The notes: generated by a model not told the origin, from the sequence alone. Shown: positions 40,413 to 53,204, counted from the stretch's first letter. The stretch is 64,000 bases of DNA from Diplonema papillatum (GCA_030068145.1 JAPJBO010000164.1:186001-250000); one strand, 5' to 3'. Program-made: numbers and translations.

Positions 40413-41744
40413 GCGGTGCTTGGCAAAAGTTATGTTTTCTGAAGTTGTGTTGTTCCCGAGATCCATTCCTCCTTTTCTTCTTTTCTGGCATTTCCGGCGA
40501 TAATTGCTCAGATCAGTTGCCTGCAACACGGCACGTTCTTTTGATTGATGCTCGAATTCTTCTTTTTACCCCTTGTTCCTGTTGAAGACCACGCAACGCA
40601 GCTTTCTAGGAACATCGGTGCCAAACTGTATGTATGTGTGAGTGAGTGTGTGTGTGCGTGTATTCCGCAGCAGCGGAGTGCATGTCCCCTCCCTGTGGGA
40701 AACGACTTCCGCATGGACACCAGGGGGGAGAAGACTGCGGGCACTAACACGAAGAATATCGATTCCCGGGCTTGTCGGAAGATGAGAGCTCGCCACCCGC
40801 ACAACCGCGGCTTACACAGACCTAATGATAACGATGATGATGGAAAGAGAGAGAGCGAGTGTTGTTTTTCGTTGAACGCAGTGCAACCTTTGATCGTTTT
40901 CACGTAAAGCTGGATTCAGGCGACGCAAGTGAAAGATGCTCGGTTAGCGGTGACGAAGCTTCCCATTTTACTTCAACATTGGTAAAAAAACACTCTCTGA
41001 AGAACGCTCTTTTTAGAAAAAGAATTTTCATTTTTTTTTTTTTTTTCGCGTCGCATCGCGGTCACCAAAAAAAAGACGGCTGGTGGGTTCGCCTAGTGTT
41101 CAGGGGGGGATTACAAGAAGTGTTCAGGGGGGGGGAGGGTTTTTTCGTGCACGTCGTCGTTGGTGCTGAAAACGCGATGAACGCAAGCCCCGTAAGAACA
41201 TGTAACGGTCAACCGCAGGGCGGAGTTGGAACTGCCACATTGCATGTACTATACTTTGCAAGTGATTCCACGTTATGTTGATCACATGTTACACCGCTCA
41301 AGATTTGCTTACTGCGGTTGGGCCGAGACACGCATTGCTCCACGGCATTCTTCTTTTCCTTTTCCCCAACGACAGCTAGTGCCCACCCACAAGCAGTTGA
41401 TTCCTTGAGGCAGGGCGCAGTTGCTTGGGCTCGACTTTTTCCCCTCCAATTCCGCCCCCCCTCCCCCAGTTTCGTCCGATTGTTTCCGTGTGCGGAGACT
41501 GTGGTTCTTCATGCCCCTCTAGCTTTTGGCTGGGGGGCGGTGGGGGGGTGGGGTATCACAGTTTCACTGAGGGAGTTGATGCACCACGAAAGTCGATTAG
41601 AGAACTTCACACAGCCTTCAGGGTGTGGTTGGTTTAAAGAAAAACTCAAGGTGGATGGAAGGTGACCTCGCCCAAGCTCGCAGTCACTCAACATTCCCTT
41701 GCGCTAGTGCTATCAGTTACAAAGACGTGTTCTTACTTTTCCCT
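40413..41744. other. Unique DNA, nothing supported
   Basis: Short GT-rich tract near 40628. Several open frames on both strands, none with recognisable domains or acceptable splice pairs. No dispersed family was recognised in this 1.3 kb, which makes it the longest repeat-poor stretch of the right half. Confidence 0.4.
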
Positions 41745-41769
41745 TTCTTCTAGGCAGTTTGGCACAGTT

Positions 41770-42075
41770 AGGTACCAGGGAAAGCCTGCTACACGGGAGC
41801 CAAGCTACACGTGTTCGGCGGTACTGCAGAGCCACGGGCCCGGTACGGGCAAGTGGCTACCGATTTCCCAAACTAAAGCATCGAGGCTTGGCGCACCTTG
41901 GGGCTTGGCGCTTGCGCTGAACACCAGCTCGTCGAGACGGTCAGCCGCAGGGCAGAGCGGACGGGGTTGTGGCACTGTGCTGCCTCCGCCTCAAGCTTTG
42001 CAAGCTGTGGTTTACCGTCACGTTCCTGGACCAGGAGCGGCCTTTTTCTTTTTCTTTTTCTTCTTCTTCTTCTTC
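41770..42075 (+). mobile_element. Family A SINE-like element, copy 4
   Basis: Full body with a long (CTT)n tail. The flanking duplication is TTCTTCTAGGCAGTT (41745-41759 and 42076-42090), with ten extra bases between the left duplication and AGGTACCAGGG. The final CTAG is genomic target sequence. Confidence 0.85.
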
Positions 42076-42090
42076 TTCTTCTAGGCAGTT

Positions 42091-42650
42091 CTCGTCAGAC
42101 AATACGAAGAGCAGAAACTCCCAATTTTTTTTCTGCCTCAAAAGCACGGTGAAAAACATCCACAGAGGCCTTTTTGAAGCAGAATGAGGATTTCTTCCCC
42201 GGGATTAGTAGGTCTACCGAGGAAAAAGTGTGAGGATGGCCTGTTTTCAAACCTGTTTAATTTTGCCGTTGGACCAAAAAAAGACCCTTTGACCCCCCCC
42301 TCCCCATGTTGCTCGTGTCGAGTGGTTTCTCACTACGTGGAAACCGGTTTGGGTGTCCCTAACGCGGGGAAGAATATCTTGAGTTCATTCTCTAAGCAGA
42401 TCGCTGCCCTTGGGCGCGCATGCTTGAATGCGTTGTCGTTGTCATGTTCGCTGCCGGCATCAAGTCTTCTTTGGAGGAAAATGAGGAATAGAAACGGAGA
42501 AAACGGATGAGAAAGGAAAAAAGTCTTCGTTTGGTGTTTGGGCGGGGGAATGGGGGGGGTAAGCGTGATTTCCTTGATGCTTCGTCTTTCCACTTTCGAG
42601 AAGAAATGCGTAGGTTTTGGTTGGAGGGGAACCTTGGTTTGGTGTTTAGA
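42091..42650. other. Unique DNA with family H trace
   Basis: GGCATCAAGTCTTCTTTGGA near 42456 is a family H remnant. No gene supported. Confidence 0.4.
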
Positions 42651-42654
42651 GTGC

Positions 42655-42725
42655 AAGTTCACTTAGGGATCCGGGGTTTTGTAGTCTCCGGGTGACCATT
42701 GTCGTAAAGGTTCCTTTCAGGTATA
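42655..42725 (+). repeat. Family C repeat
   Basis: CACTTAGGGATCCGGGGTTT, TGTAGTCTCCGGGTGACCAT, GTCGTAAAGGTTCCTTTCAG. Confidence 0.8.
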
Positions 42726-43184
42726 GTATGTTAGTGTGCGTATCGTATCTGCTGTAGTGGCAGTACGTGTACTTGTGCGTGTGCCTTTGTTGCCTATTGC
42801 CGACTTTCGACTTATTTTAGCGCGCGCTCCTATTTCCGATGTGTCTTGCCATTTCCATGGCTCTTGCGACCGACACCGACTTCACGTTCGCGCGGAAAGC
42901 GATCTCGGGCTCCAACGTTCTACTACTGTTTAGACAGGGAGGAGAGGTGTCGAGGAGGCACCTGTCGGGCGGTACTGCAGTAGTCATATGACTGATGCAG
43001 TAAGATTTATGACTAGTAAGATCAGGAGTATGAGACGAGTGCGCCGTGTAAGACGGGTGACCGGCGAATGCGTGGCTTTCTCATCCATCTCGTCTCCTGT
43101 CCAGTCTTTGGAATGATCGGTTCTCACAAGCCTGTGTTATCACTGCTGAACACAAAATCAACTCCCTGTACACTGTGGACGGGG
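42726..43184. other. Unique DNA, nothing supported
   Basis: No defensible feature. Confidence 0.4.
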
Positions 43185-43455
43185 GGGAAATACTCGACGT
43201 AGCTGCTTTGACTCCGAAATGGCAAATACTATACAAACACAATCTGATTTGTTCTTCGCTTACACCACCGTGTGTTGTTTTCTCACTCAGGACTTTTGAC
43301 CTGTTGTGTTCGTGTGATTTGTCGTGTTGGGGTAGACCCGCATGACCTCACGTCCGTTCAACACGTGGTTCGGTAGTTACAGCACTTGGGATCCCTTCGG
43401 TTCTTTGTCGGGCAGCACGTCGAGCTTTCCTTCCAAGCTGACGCCTATGCAAAAA
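43185..43455 (+). repeat. Family D repeat, most complete copy
   Basis: AATACTCGACGTAGCTGCTT, TTGTTCTTCGCTTACACCAC, CCGCATGACCTCACGTCCGT, CAAGCTGACGCCTATGCAAA. Used here as the reference for the element's order. Confidence 0.9.
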
Positions 43456-44035
43456 ACTGGACACAGCTAGACTTCTTGCTGGCCGCCTACTCTACCCTCA
43501 TCGCGGGCGGCGCGCACCTGGTTCGTTCGACACGACGTGTTTCTCGTTGACCGCACTGTCCTGGACCCGAATCCTGGACGTGGTTTCAGGCAGGCAAATT
43601 GGCAAACGGTCATGATCAGAAGATCTGGCTTAAGGTAGAAGTAGTAGTAGTTTGAACTTGATGTGCAGCAACAATTCTGTGACGATAGACTGCGCAAGAG
43701 ACTACCTCTTTGCACGCGTCGAGACGCGACGGCAATGTGGCTTCAACAAAAAAGAAAAGCTACGGCGAAGGAGAAAAGCCACGCCGGACTGTCGAAACCG
43801 ACGCTTGTTGTATGCACCTCTAAGAGAACGGAGTGACTGACCTCCCTGGAAGAAAGGGGTCTACTTCACTTCCGTTGGATGAAAAGGAGGGTCTGGGGCG
43901 CTGTCCGCAAGGGCGTTACTTTTCAAGGTAGATGACACAAGGCTGCGAGTCTATTCGTAATGACACGGGGGGGGGGGATCTTAGTTCAGTGTCCGGGCAG
44001 AATCCTGCTGCTCGTGCATGTTGCTTGATGCCAGC
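43456..44035. other. Unique DNA, nothing confidently supported
   Basis: Open plus frames at 43650-43840 (Arg/Lys-rich) lack context. A family M word lies at 43600 and a family H leader word (CTTAGTTCAGTGTCCGGGCA) at 43980. Confidence 0.4.
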
Positions 44036-44039
44036 ATGC

Positions 44040-44220
44040 TCTTTTTCTTGGGAGAAGAGAAGATATGTGAAAACGGGGTTTTGCCCTAGGGGCTTTTCGT
44101 GCTTTTCTGCAGATGCTTTGAGCTTTTGTCTCTATGCTTTCAGAGAGAAATGTGAAAACAGGTTTTTGCCTAGAGGCTTTTCGTGTTATTCTGCAGATGC
44201 TCAGGGTAGTCGAAGGCCTG
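44040..44220 (+). repeat. Family H-related repeat, two tandem units
   Basis: GTTTTTGCCTAGAGGCTTTT-type words at 44075 and 44161, each followed by TCTGCAGATGCT, about 86 bp apart. Confidence 0.75.
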
Positions 44221-44254
44221 ACAATCACACTAATGCAACAAATTTACACTACTG

Positions 44255-44400
44255 GCAGCAGGTGGTGCGCCGCCGGGCGGCGGCTGGTGTTCCTGCGCCA
44301 GTTCTGCGCGTCCGGGGGGGCACCTGCTGTGGCTGGGCGACACGGCGTCGGTGTTGACGCAGCCGGTGCCGATCTGGCTGGCGGGCGAGCGAAACGGGGG
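44255..44400 (+). pseudogene. GC-rich exon-like fragment with a G7 frameshift
   Basis: An abrupt GC-rich island in low-GC surroundings begins after an acceptor-like CTACTGGCAG. Frame one reads GRRLVFLRQFCASG. After a run of seven G at 44315-44321 the coding-like character moves to another frame, GHLLWLGDTASVLTQPVPIW through to a stop at 44410. It may be a captured gene fragment, a decayed exon, or a real exon with a homopolymer error. No family recognised. Confidence 0.3.
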
Positions 44401-45077
44401 AGCTCCGTCTTGACTCGGCATCTCACGCGGGCTCTCTTCTTCCTGGCAGTTGGCACGGCCTACGGCGGCGGCCAGTCCACTGAACGAAGGGCACCTTTCT
44501 TTCTTTTTTTCCCCGACGACAACTAGTGTCAGACTAGCCTACCCGAAGGCAGCTGATTTCTTTAGGCAAGATTACTCTACCGGCGGAAGTTGTTTGGGTT
44601 AGCGTCCTTTTTTTTTTTGAAAACGGGGAACAGTGTGCGCGCGATACCCGGCTGATTAAATTTCGACTTATTTTTCGACCAGCAGACTCGCACACAATCA
44701 GCCGATTTCCGCGGTGTAAGCTTTAGCTATGCCGCCCATGGAGCGGAATCAGCTTGATGCGCCGGCAAGATGTTGTCGTAAAACCCTTCTGATCGGCAGA
44801 CCTTCCGAAAATCAGCCGGCTGATTATCAGCCGGTCAGTTTTTTCAAGAACTTTTTTCAAAAAAAAATCAGCCGTTTTCTTTCCTTAGCGCGAACACTGA
44901 CGGGGAAACCCCCGGGCGGTGTATAATGTCGGATTAAATATCTCCGGTAAGACCGATTTCGTTCGTATCAATCAATGTGCCCGCCAAGGTTCGAGCGCAT
45001 CAGCATGGACCTTTGGTGGAGGACCGCTTGCCCCTGCTCACATTGCGGTTTCGCGCAATTTTCCTCTCACTCGTAGA
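44401..45077. other. Unique DNA with clustered ATCAGCCG words
   Basis: ATCAGCCG or its complement occurs at least six times between 44650 and 44875 in both orientations (for example 44810-44836), so the stretch can fold extensively. No gene supported. Confidence 0.5.
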
Positions 45078-45308
45078 CACCTCCTCAACTCATTCCTATC
45101 CTGGTCGATCCGAGCAAAGCTGAGGCAGCCGTCTCGCAACAGAAGCTTGGACGATCCGAATTGGCCCAGACGTCTCAACCATAAACCCCAGTGAAGGAGC
45201 AATGATTAAGATTCGAACGCATCTCCAACTCTTACCACTCATCGGTTTCAGGGACTTTAACCCTCTTTTCAAAGTTCTTTGCATCTTTCCATCACTGTTC
45301 TTGTTCGC
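45078..45308 (+). repeat. Family L repeat, copy 2
   Basis: See 2126-2365; same orientation, lacks the short insertion. Confidence 0.85.
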
Positions 45309-45339
45309 CAAGACACGACCCGCTTATTGTTCAAGTTCG

Positions 45340-45490
45340 AAGCGATTTCACGTGTTACACGTGACACGAATGATCACATGGTTTTTAACTGCATTCACGT
45401 GTGAACGCAGTCACATGATACGACAAGTTACACGTGACACGAATGATCACATGCATTCACGTGAACGCAATCACATACATGATAGTCTTT
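45340..45490. repeat. CACGTG-rich direct duplication
   Basis: ACACGTGACACGAATGATCA with CATG occurs at about 45357 and 45429. Related CACGTG/ACATGT words recur at 45750-45815, 56145-56205 and 60221-60290. Confidence 0.7.
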
Positions 45491-46198
45491 TTTTACGCGG
45501 GTCCTCAGAACAAGTGAGTCGTGCTAAAACCAGGTGGTGGCGAGGGTAGGTAGCTTGTTGTTTCGACAGAACGCTGCATCTCGTGCATGTTTGATGCGAG
45601 CACCGACTCTTCTTCGGGGGAGCGCTGAGTTTTTTGCTTTTTTGTGTGTCCGGCAATTTTTTTTCTTTTCTCCTTGTCGGCAACTTCTTTCTTTACTCAT
45701 CGCCCGGGGAATGGGCGAATGATACCTACAAGACCCACTTTTTGAAGTTTCACATGTGTTACTTGTGATGTGGATAAGATCATGTGTACACGTGTTGACT
45801 TGATAACATGTGACACAACGTGTGGGCTCACTTGCTATTTCCGCAGACAAGTGGGGTCGTGTGGATATGGATTCACAAGCTCGTCAGCAGGACTCTGCGC
45901 TACGGTTTAGCGGGTAGACGCGAATCGTTGGGGACCAGAAACAATCTTCAGTTGCAAAAGATATCGCAGGTATAGGCCTTCATGTGCGGCCATTCGGGAT
46001 GAGGGGGAAGGGGACTGTTTGTTGGGAGAGTTGCTTGTTGGTGAAAAGTCGTTGCAGTTTTTGGTCTGGCTTTAAGGAAGCTGGAAAGGGCAAAATTGGG
46101 GGATCTCCTTCGTTTTTCTTTTTCCTTCTTCTCTTTCTTTTTCTTCATCTTTTTTTTTACTCTTCTTTTTCCCGCCCAACGATGGAGAGGGCCCGGGG
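45491..46198. other. Unique DNA with family H trace at 45575-45625
   Basis: CATGTTTGATGCGAGCACCG and ACTCTTCTTCGG mark the family H remnant. Otherwise T/C-rich unique DNA. Confidence 0.45.
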
Positions 46199-47137
<939 letters not shown>

Positions 47138-47160
47138 TTCGGCACAAACGTGCATTATTC

Positions 47161-47460
47161 AGGTACCAGGGAAAGCCTGCTACACGGGAGCCAAGCTTCA
47201 CGTGTTCGGCGGTACTGCAGAGCCACGGGCCTACGGGTCAAGTGGCTACCGATTTCCCAAACTAAAGCATCAAGGCGTGGCGCACCTTGGGGCTTGGCGC
47301 TCGCGCTGAACACAAGCTCGTCGAGACGGTCAGCCACAGGGCAAAGCGGACGGGGTTGTGGCCTGTGCTGCCTCCGACTCAAGCTTTGCAAGCTGTGGTT
47401 GACCGTCACGTTCCTGGACCAGGAACGGTCTTTTTCTTTTTTCTTTTTCTTTCTTCTTCT
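47161..47460 (+). mobile_element. Family A SINE-like element, copy 5
   Basis: Complete body starting AGGTACCAGGGAAAGCCTGC with a (CTTTTT)n tail, inside a perfect 23-bp direct duplication (47138-47160 and 47461-47483, containing GGCACAAACGTGCATTATTC). It is the clearest insertion in the window and probably the youngest. Confidence 0.92.
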
Positions 47461-47577
47461 TTCGGCACAAACGTGCATTATTCTGGCCGTCCGTCCGTAA
47501 AGGGTCAAAGCACCGGCATCTCTTCGTTGTGCAGCAGCCTATGAGCCAATTCACCCCCAACCCGATCGATTGTTAAG

Positions 47578-47635
47578 AAACTGTGGCGATAATCTGCATC
47601 GCCGGCGTCGCGGTTATCTCTTCGCACATGTGTCA
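47578..47635 (+). repeat. Family N repeat
   Basis: TGTGGCGATAATCTGCATCG to GCGGTTATCTCTTCGCACA. Confidence 0.8.
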
Positions 47636-48029
47636 TCACCGCGTCATCGATTGTAATGCCGCCTAAACGAGCTCACGTCGCGTACACGGGGGGGTAGGTG
47701 AATTGGCCCTACTACTGATTTTTCTGATGATTGAGAAAGTAGAAAGATTTCACAGCAGACCGAAGAAAGGTCTAAGTCGGGTAACGGAGCCCTAAGGGCC
47801 GGGCAAGCATTTTGAGGTGGATGTTCTTCTTTCATTTTTTTTTTCTTGCGTGGAAAAGCACAAAAGAAAGTATAGGATAGGTAAGGTAAACAGGGATTAG
47901 TCACTCACACATGGGTCGAGAAAAAGGGGGCGCGGAAAGAGAGAAAATATACTCAGGAGGGGGCCGCACTGGTATTCTTTTTCCAAGGAAGCAAGAGGAG
48001 GGGGAAGACTACCCCAACTACAAGACTCG
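47636..48029. other. Unique DNA, nothing supported
   Basis: No defensible feature. Confidence 0.4.
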
Positions 48030-48640
48030 CCATCTTCAGCTATACGCTGGCACTCGACCCAGACTTCCTTGTGTTTTGTGCGGGGGGGTTGCATCAACAT
48101 TTCCTCCCTTGTATCCGTGCAACTGGCGGCCACCTCGAGTAATTCCTCCAAAGTAGTTGCTCAGAAAGATTCAAAAGGTTCAACGAGAAAAAGGGAGTTT
48201 CGAAGCAAGAGGAAAAAAGGGGGGGGAATGAGAGAGAGGCTACGGTACCAGCGTGTCGTATGAGAAGAGAAAGACGAAAACAACGCTGAAAAGTAGAAAG
48301 AAATGCGTAGTTTTACTCTATTCTAGCGTTATTTGTGGATTAGAATGGTCGGTATTCTATTGCTGCATTTTTTCGGTCTGTCGTCGTCTGCACGGTCGAC
48401 AACATAACCAGTCAGGGAACAAGAAGGGGGTTCCTCCCCTCTCCCCACTCTTTTAGAGTTATAGCTCGTGTTTGGGCGCAGTGAGGCGTAGGTATTTGTT
48501 GAACGCTTACGCCCGCCACTGAACCCAAATTCACCTGTGCTTCGTGTGGGCTACAGCACATTTAACACCTTTGATCTTTTGCAGCTGGCAGCCTCCTCAA
48601 GTATTTCCTACAAGCAGGTGCTTATACAAAAAAAAAGACA
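48030..48640 (+). repeat. Two family E copies and a family F fragment
   Basis: 48030-48170 is diverged E (CGACCCAGACTTCCTTGTG, GTGCAACTGGCGGCCACCTC). 48297-48330 carries GAAATGCGTAGTTTTACTCT (F) followed by a C-type word GCGTTATTTGTGGATTAGAA. 48490-48640 is well-preserved E (GAACGCTTACGCCCGCCACT ... AGGTGCTTATACAAAAA). Confidence 0.75.
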
Positions 48641-48805
48641 GGCGCTTGTGCTGTGTGTGCCGGCTGATCGGTTTCCCGCTTGTACTCACCCTGCGTCATT
48701 TTCAAGTAAGGAATTCTGATCAGCCACTGAAACACGCTGCCTACGGCTTTTTCGCCTGCACAATGCATTGCAGGGCAACCCGGAAGATTTGTTAGTACTA
48801 AAAAA
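48640..48805 (+). repeat. Family B repeat with compensated stem
   Basis: GCCGGCTGATCGG pairs with CTGATCAGCCACT; other copies have GGTTGATC/GATCAACC, so both sides of one base pair have changed. The core reads TTTTCAAGTAAGGAATTC. Confidence 0.88.
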
Positions 48806-48889
48806 AAAAAAGAAAAACTGGTGCGAGAGGGAAGAAGGCCACTAGTAGACCTTCAGGAAACCGGTCGGTAAGGAAGCTAGTGGGAAGGG

Positions 48890-49230
48890 TGGGATTGTAA
48901 GAACGTGCTTGGAATGGGTATGTGCTCAACACCGCACTGGTCCCGTCTGCGCCGTGTTTCGATCATCATCAGCGCGGAACCTGAGTGCTTGCAGACAGGA
49001 CAGCGGTGTGGTGTGAGTCTGGTTTGTCATCGTAGCTCGTCACAGCCAGGACCACCCGTGCTACTAGAGCACAGGCGAATCCGTCACGGGGAGAAGGCCC
49101 CTACAACCGCGTCTGAGCAATCAGTTAAAAAACTCACGTCCCTCGCCCTGATTGTGACTCGACTCCGCCCAGCAAGCATCCTGACTTGGCTTCAAGGGGG
49201 GGGGGGGGGGGGGGGGGGGGGAGGGGGGGG
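48890..49230 (+). repeat. Family G repeat followed by G run
   Basis: ATTGTAAGAACGTGCTTGGA to GACTTGGCTTCAA, with an internal deletion relative to 39253-39590, then ~26 G, one A and eight G. No clear flanking duplication. Confidence 0.8.
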
Positions 49231-49535
49231 GCAGGATGGTGGTGGGAGGGCGCTTGCGGCACTTCCTTGTCCATCTGCGCATGTTCCTTACCTTTTTGCT
49301 CGTCTGGACCCGATGGCAGCCCATTCGCCGGTCACCCGTCTATAAGACGCTAATTCACCCCCTCTCCCATCGGCTCGTGCCGAGTCCAACTTTCCCCCGT
49401 GCCATGCCCTTTGGATGCACTTTGGCACGCCAATGGCCCAGCAGTGGCTTTTTTGGATGGGCAAACCCAGTCCCAAATTCCGACTGGCAGGTCTACGGGA
49501 AACCTGGACAAGATCCCACACATAATTGGCGAACT
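49231..49535. other. Unique DNA, nothing supported
   Basis: No defensible feature. Confidence 0.4.
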
Positions 49536-49539
49536 TTTT

Positions 49540-49895
49540 AGAATTGCGGGTTCACTCAGGGATCCGGGGTTTTGTAGTCCTCTCGGGTGACCGTTGTCGA
49601 AAAATGGTTCCTTGAAGGTATCGTAGCGATTGTGGAAGGTATGTATGCCGGCCCCGAAACCCTGTCTGTGCGCCCGAAAACGGGCCCGAAACGGTGTTTG
49701 GCGGGTTAAGTGGAGGTAAAGGGGCCTCAGAAGGCCCAGATCCCAGATGCGGTAAGGGGTGATGTCGAAAAGTATTTTATTAGTGCAAAGGGGATGGAGT
49801 CGAGGGGGGGGAAATCTTAGTTTCGTGTTCAGGCGCTTGCCTCTCATGTGTTCGATGCTAGCATCAAGTCTTCTTCGCAGAATGCAGGGGTTTGG
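49540..49895 (+). repeat. Family C copy (49540-49615) and family H copy (49800-49895)
   Basis: CACTCAGGGATCCGGGGTTT with CTCGGGTGACCGTTGTCG; later AATCTTAGTTTCGTGTTCAG and GATGCTAGCATCAAGTCTTC. Confidence 0.8.
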
Positions 49896-49990
49896 CATCG
49901 TCTCGAATATTCGTGTGCGGTTTTTCTCACCCAAGGGCGGCGTCAGTCTTGCGTCAGGTTACGTTAAGGTTGCCGACGTTCGCAATGGGG

Positions 49991-50470
49991 AGCAGACTCA
50001 AGAGGCCTCGTCAACTATCCGCCGCGGTATACGCATACCTTCCACAATAGAGACCGGACAAGCTAGGCCATGCAAAAGACAGGATGGACAACTGATGGCA
50101 AGACGCTGTTTCAGGCAGGACGGGTAAGAAGGGGTCAAGCCGCCAGAGGATTGAGTGAAAAAAAGGGAATCGAGTATTCATGCAGTGGTCACCCTTTCGA
50201 GCCTCCGATGGAGGGGGGGGACCGGGCCTGCTTGTATCTAGGATGTTTCGGGTTTTGAGAAGCCGAGTCTCCGGTAACAGCTGATGGGCGAAAGGGGGCG
50301 TCTAAAATTATTGTCTAGACGTGTTTCGAATTTCTTTGCGGAGTGGAATTTCGCTTCTTCAGTTGAACTTCGCTTTTGTGTGTTACCGACGATGAACGCC
50401 AGTCTGTACTTCTTTTAGGGGTAATGATTTGGAACCGTTCGGGGTCAGCAGAAATCGGTTGTTTAACCCT
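49991..50470 (+). repeat. 480-bp direct duplication, copy 1
   Basis: Almost identical to 51238-51722, from GCAGACTCAAGAGGCCTCGT to GCAGAAATCGGTTGTTTAAC. Its last ~70 bp are copied again at 50537-50600 (AATGATTTGGAACCGTTTGA). Confidence 0.95.
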
Positions 50471-51174
50471 CTGTGTGCTGCAGTCCGTTGCGACGGGTCA
50501 TGCGGTCTGGTGTCTTTCAACCTTTCTTGCCACGAGTAATGATTTGGAACCGTTTGAGGTCAGCAGAAATCGGTTGTTCAATCCTCTGTGTGCTGCAGTC
50601 CGCTCACGTGCAGTTTGATGTCTTTCGACTTTTACTTATTTTTTTCGCGGGTTTTTGGAATCTTTTCCTTTCTCGTTCCTCTTCTTCGCTGATTGCACCC
50701 ACGTATTTGTTGGAGCGTGATGGTTCGCCGATGTTCTTTTTCTTCTGTCGGTAGCAGGAAACAGCTGTCGTTCTTGCTCCTGCTGATTCGTGCTCCGAGA
50801 GGTTTGGAGACGGGGGAATTGCTGACCTTGCCAAGATTCGTTTGCGCGCACTTTCCTCACTCCCGTTAGATGAACCGAACAGGTTGAAGGTAGTACGGTG
50901 CAATCGATCGGTTGTTGTTCGGTTGTTCAGAGTGCAAGTTCACTGGGCACCGCACACAGGAGTGTGCGTGTATCGTTATTGCCGACTATTTGACTTATTT
51001 TTTTAGCGCAGTTATTTCCTTTGTTTCTTGGTAATTTGCATTTGTAAGACACAAAATAGGGGGTCGGTCCTGCTTTAGGTCGCGTTCGGTTCTCCGACTC
51101 CCGCAATCGTGCTACAAACTTCAAGAAGGGTCTAGTCAACGGCCCCCTGCAGTATTTGCATACTTTCAAGCAAA
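50471..51174. other. Unique spacer between 480-bp duplicates
   Basis: Apart from the short third copy at 50537-50600, no feature is supported. Confidence 0.5.
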
Positions 51175-51237
51175 ACACTCGACGTAGCTGCTTCGACTCC
51201 GAATGGAAGGGAGGAAATATAGAGGTACCTACCCCCG
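51175..51237 (+). repeat. Family D 5' fragment
   Basis: CACTCGACGTAGCTGCTTCG to AGGTACCTACCCCCG, matching the variant at 30443, broken exactly where the second 480-bp copy begins. Confidence 0.85.
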
Positions 51238-51722
51238 GCAGCAGACTCAAGAGGCCTCGTCAACTATCCCCCGCGGTATACGCATGCCTTCCACAATAGA
51301 GACCGGACAAGCTAGGCCATGCAAAAGACAGGATGGACAACTGATGGCAAGACGCTGTTTCAGGCAGGACAGGTAAGAAGGGGTCAAGCCGCCAGAGGAT
51401 TGAGTAAAAAAAAAGGGAATCGAGTATTCATGCAGTGGTCACCCTTTCGAGCCTCCGATGGAGGGGGGGGACCGGGCCTGCTTGTATCTAGGATGTTTCG
51501 GGTTTTGAGAAGCCGAGTCTCCGGTAACAGCTGATGGGCGAGAGGGGGCGTCTAAAATTATTGTCTAGACGTGTTTCGAATTTCTTTGCGGAGTGGAATT
51601 TCGCTTCTTCAGTTGAACTTCGCTTTTGTGTGTTACCGACGATGAACGCCAGTCTGTGTACTTCTTTTAGGGGTAATGATTTGGAACCGTTCGGGGTCAG
51701 CAGAAATCGGTTGTTTAACCCG
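51238..51722 (+). repeat. 480-bp direct duplication, copy 2
   Basis: Differs from copy 1 by a handful of substitutions and a GT insertion in CAGTCTGTGTACTTC. Diverges after TTGTTTAACCC. Confidence 0.95.
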
Positions 51723-52409
51723 GCTAAGCGTGCGCCAGGGTGCACGCCCTGCGGATTTGACAGCAAATCGCCCGGGTTCTTTCGGAAGGAGGAAGTTCTT
51801 TCGATGAGGTTCGCTCAAGCCGCTACTTCAGCCCATTCCGCAGTTGAAGAAACGCCCGCCAGGCTGTGTGGTGGCCCCAGGGCTGGCCGGAGCAAGCTGC
51901 CACGCCACGTTAGCTACTTGCAGTGGGTGGCTTTGCCGACGCTTGGCCAGGCTTGACTTTAGCCGCACTGGGAGGATTGGGTCTGCGCCCTATTTTCTAC
52001 ATGTTCGCAATTTCTGAGCCGGATTATGCTTAAAAACCGGGAACGGCTTCGGGGTGCCTGTTGCATCAATTGTCAGAAGTCGGTGCTTTTGCCGTTCTCT
52101 CAGGCCTCATCTCTCACGGTGATCTCCTGAGTGAGCTTTCGATGAAGATCGCCCGTCCCACCAGTGGCTGCGACTCGCGAGAGGCAACTTGCGCCAACTC
52201 GACATATTATGTAATAATAAATCGAGACCCGTGAAGTCCAAAAAAAATTCTTTCGGAGAGCGGCGGCATTCCACAATCCTGACTATTTCCGACGGAGGGG
52301 AGTGAAGGGGCGGCCAGCTATTCCCCTGCGGTATCAGCATACTTTCAGCAAAATATATTAGTCCCAACCCTGGCGGGAGGAAGGGGTGAGAAGTCGATTG
52401 CACGTTTCG
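51723..52409. other. Unique DNA, nothing supported
   Basis: No defensible feature. Confidence 0.4.
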
Positions 52410-52480
52410 ACGCGCTGTTCGACGCGGGGGAAAATGTTTCTTGGGTTCGAAGAGCGCGTGGTGCTTGCACCACTGAGGCC
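52410..52480 (+). repeat. Short repeat shared with 38340-38480
   Basis: GGGGGAAAATGTTTCTTGGG, GAAGAGCGCGTGGTGCTTGC, ACCACTG. Confidence 0.65.
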
Positions 52481-53204
52481 AGGTTATTTAACCGCGGATT
52501 TAGTGAAGGATGGTTCAGGAAACGGTCGTGAGCGAAACCCGACCATTTGTTTTGTGATGCGAACATCACGAGGTGCTGTCCGGTTGCACATGAAAGAGAA
52601 AACGAAGCCAACGAAGTGCTAATACAGGAAAACCCCCCCAAGAGAGGCTATTTTGTACACGCGAAGAACAAGAAACTTTTGCCTTATCACTTTCATCACC
52701 TTTGGTCAGTTGATGCAGATCGTCCGTTGCTTCGTTTATCACGTTTTCACAGGGGCTGTCTTCTCCAAGGCCAGGTGGGAGAAGCCCGTGCCCTTTTTTG
52801 TGTTAACAATGCATTGTTGGTACTAAAAAATAGTAGTTGGCAGCGTAAAAGCAACTCACCAAATCAGGTGAAAAGCCGCTAGTGCGCACAAACAAACGGA
52901 AGCGCCATACTAATTTTTCTGCGGTCGTTTTGGGAACACCTTTCGCTCGGCTCACTCTGCAGGAGGCATTCCCAGGCGACTTTGGGGTGTCATTTTCTCA
53001 GGGACCACTCTGACTGTATACCGGCGGGCACCACATCCGTCGCGTTCACCGTTGAAGCTTTCAATCGGGACTGGGCAGGTAATCGAATGGTGCAGTACAG
53101 CACCATCACGTAGGGCTGCTAGGACCTACAGAGTACAAACGCATGGTATGCGTACAACTAAATTTGGCATGGCCTTCTTTTTAGCATCGAAGTTCGCTTT
53201 TTAG
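52481..53204. other. Unique DNA, nothing supported
   Basis: No defensible feature. Confidence 0.4.
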
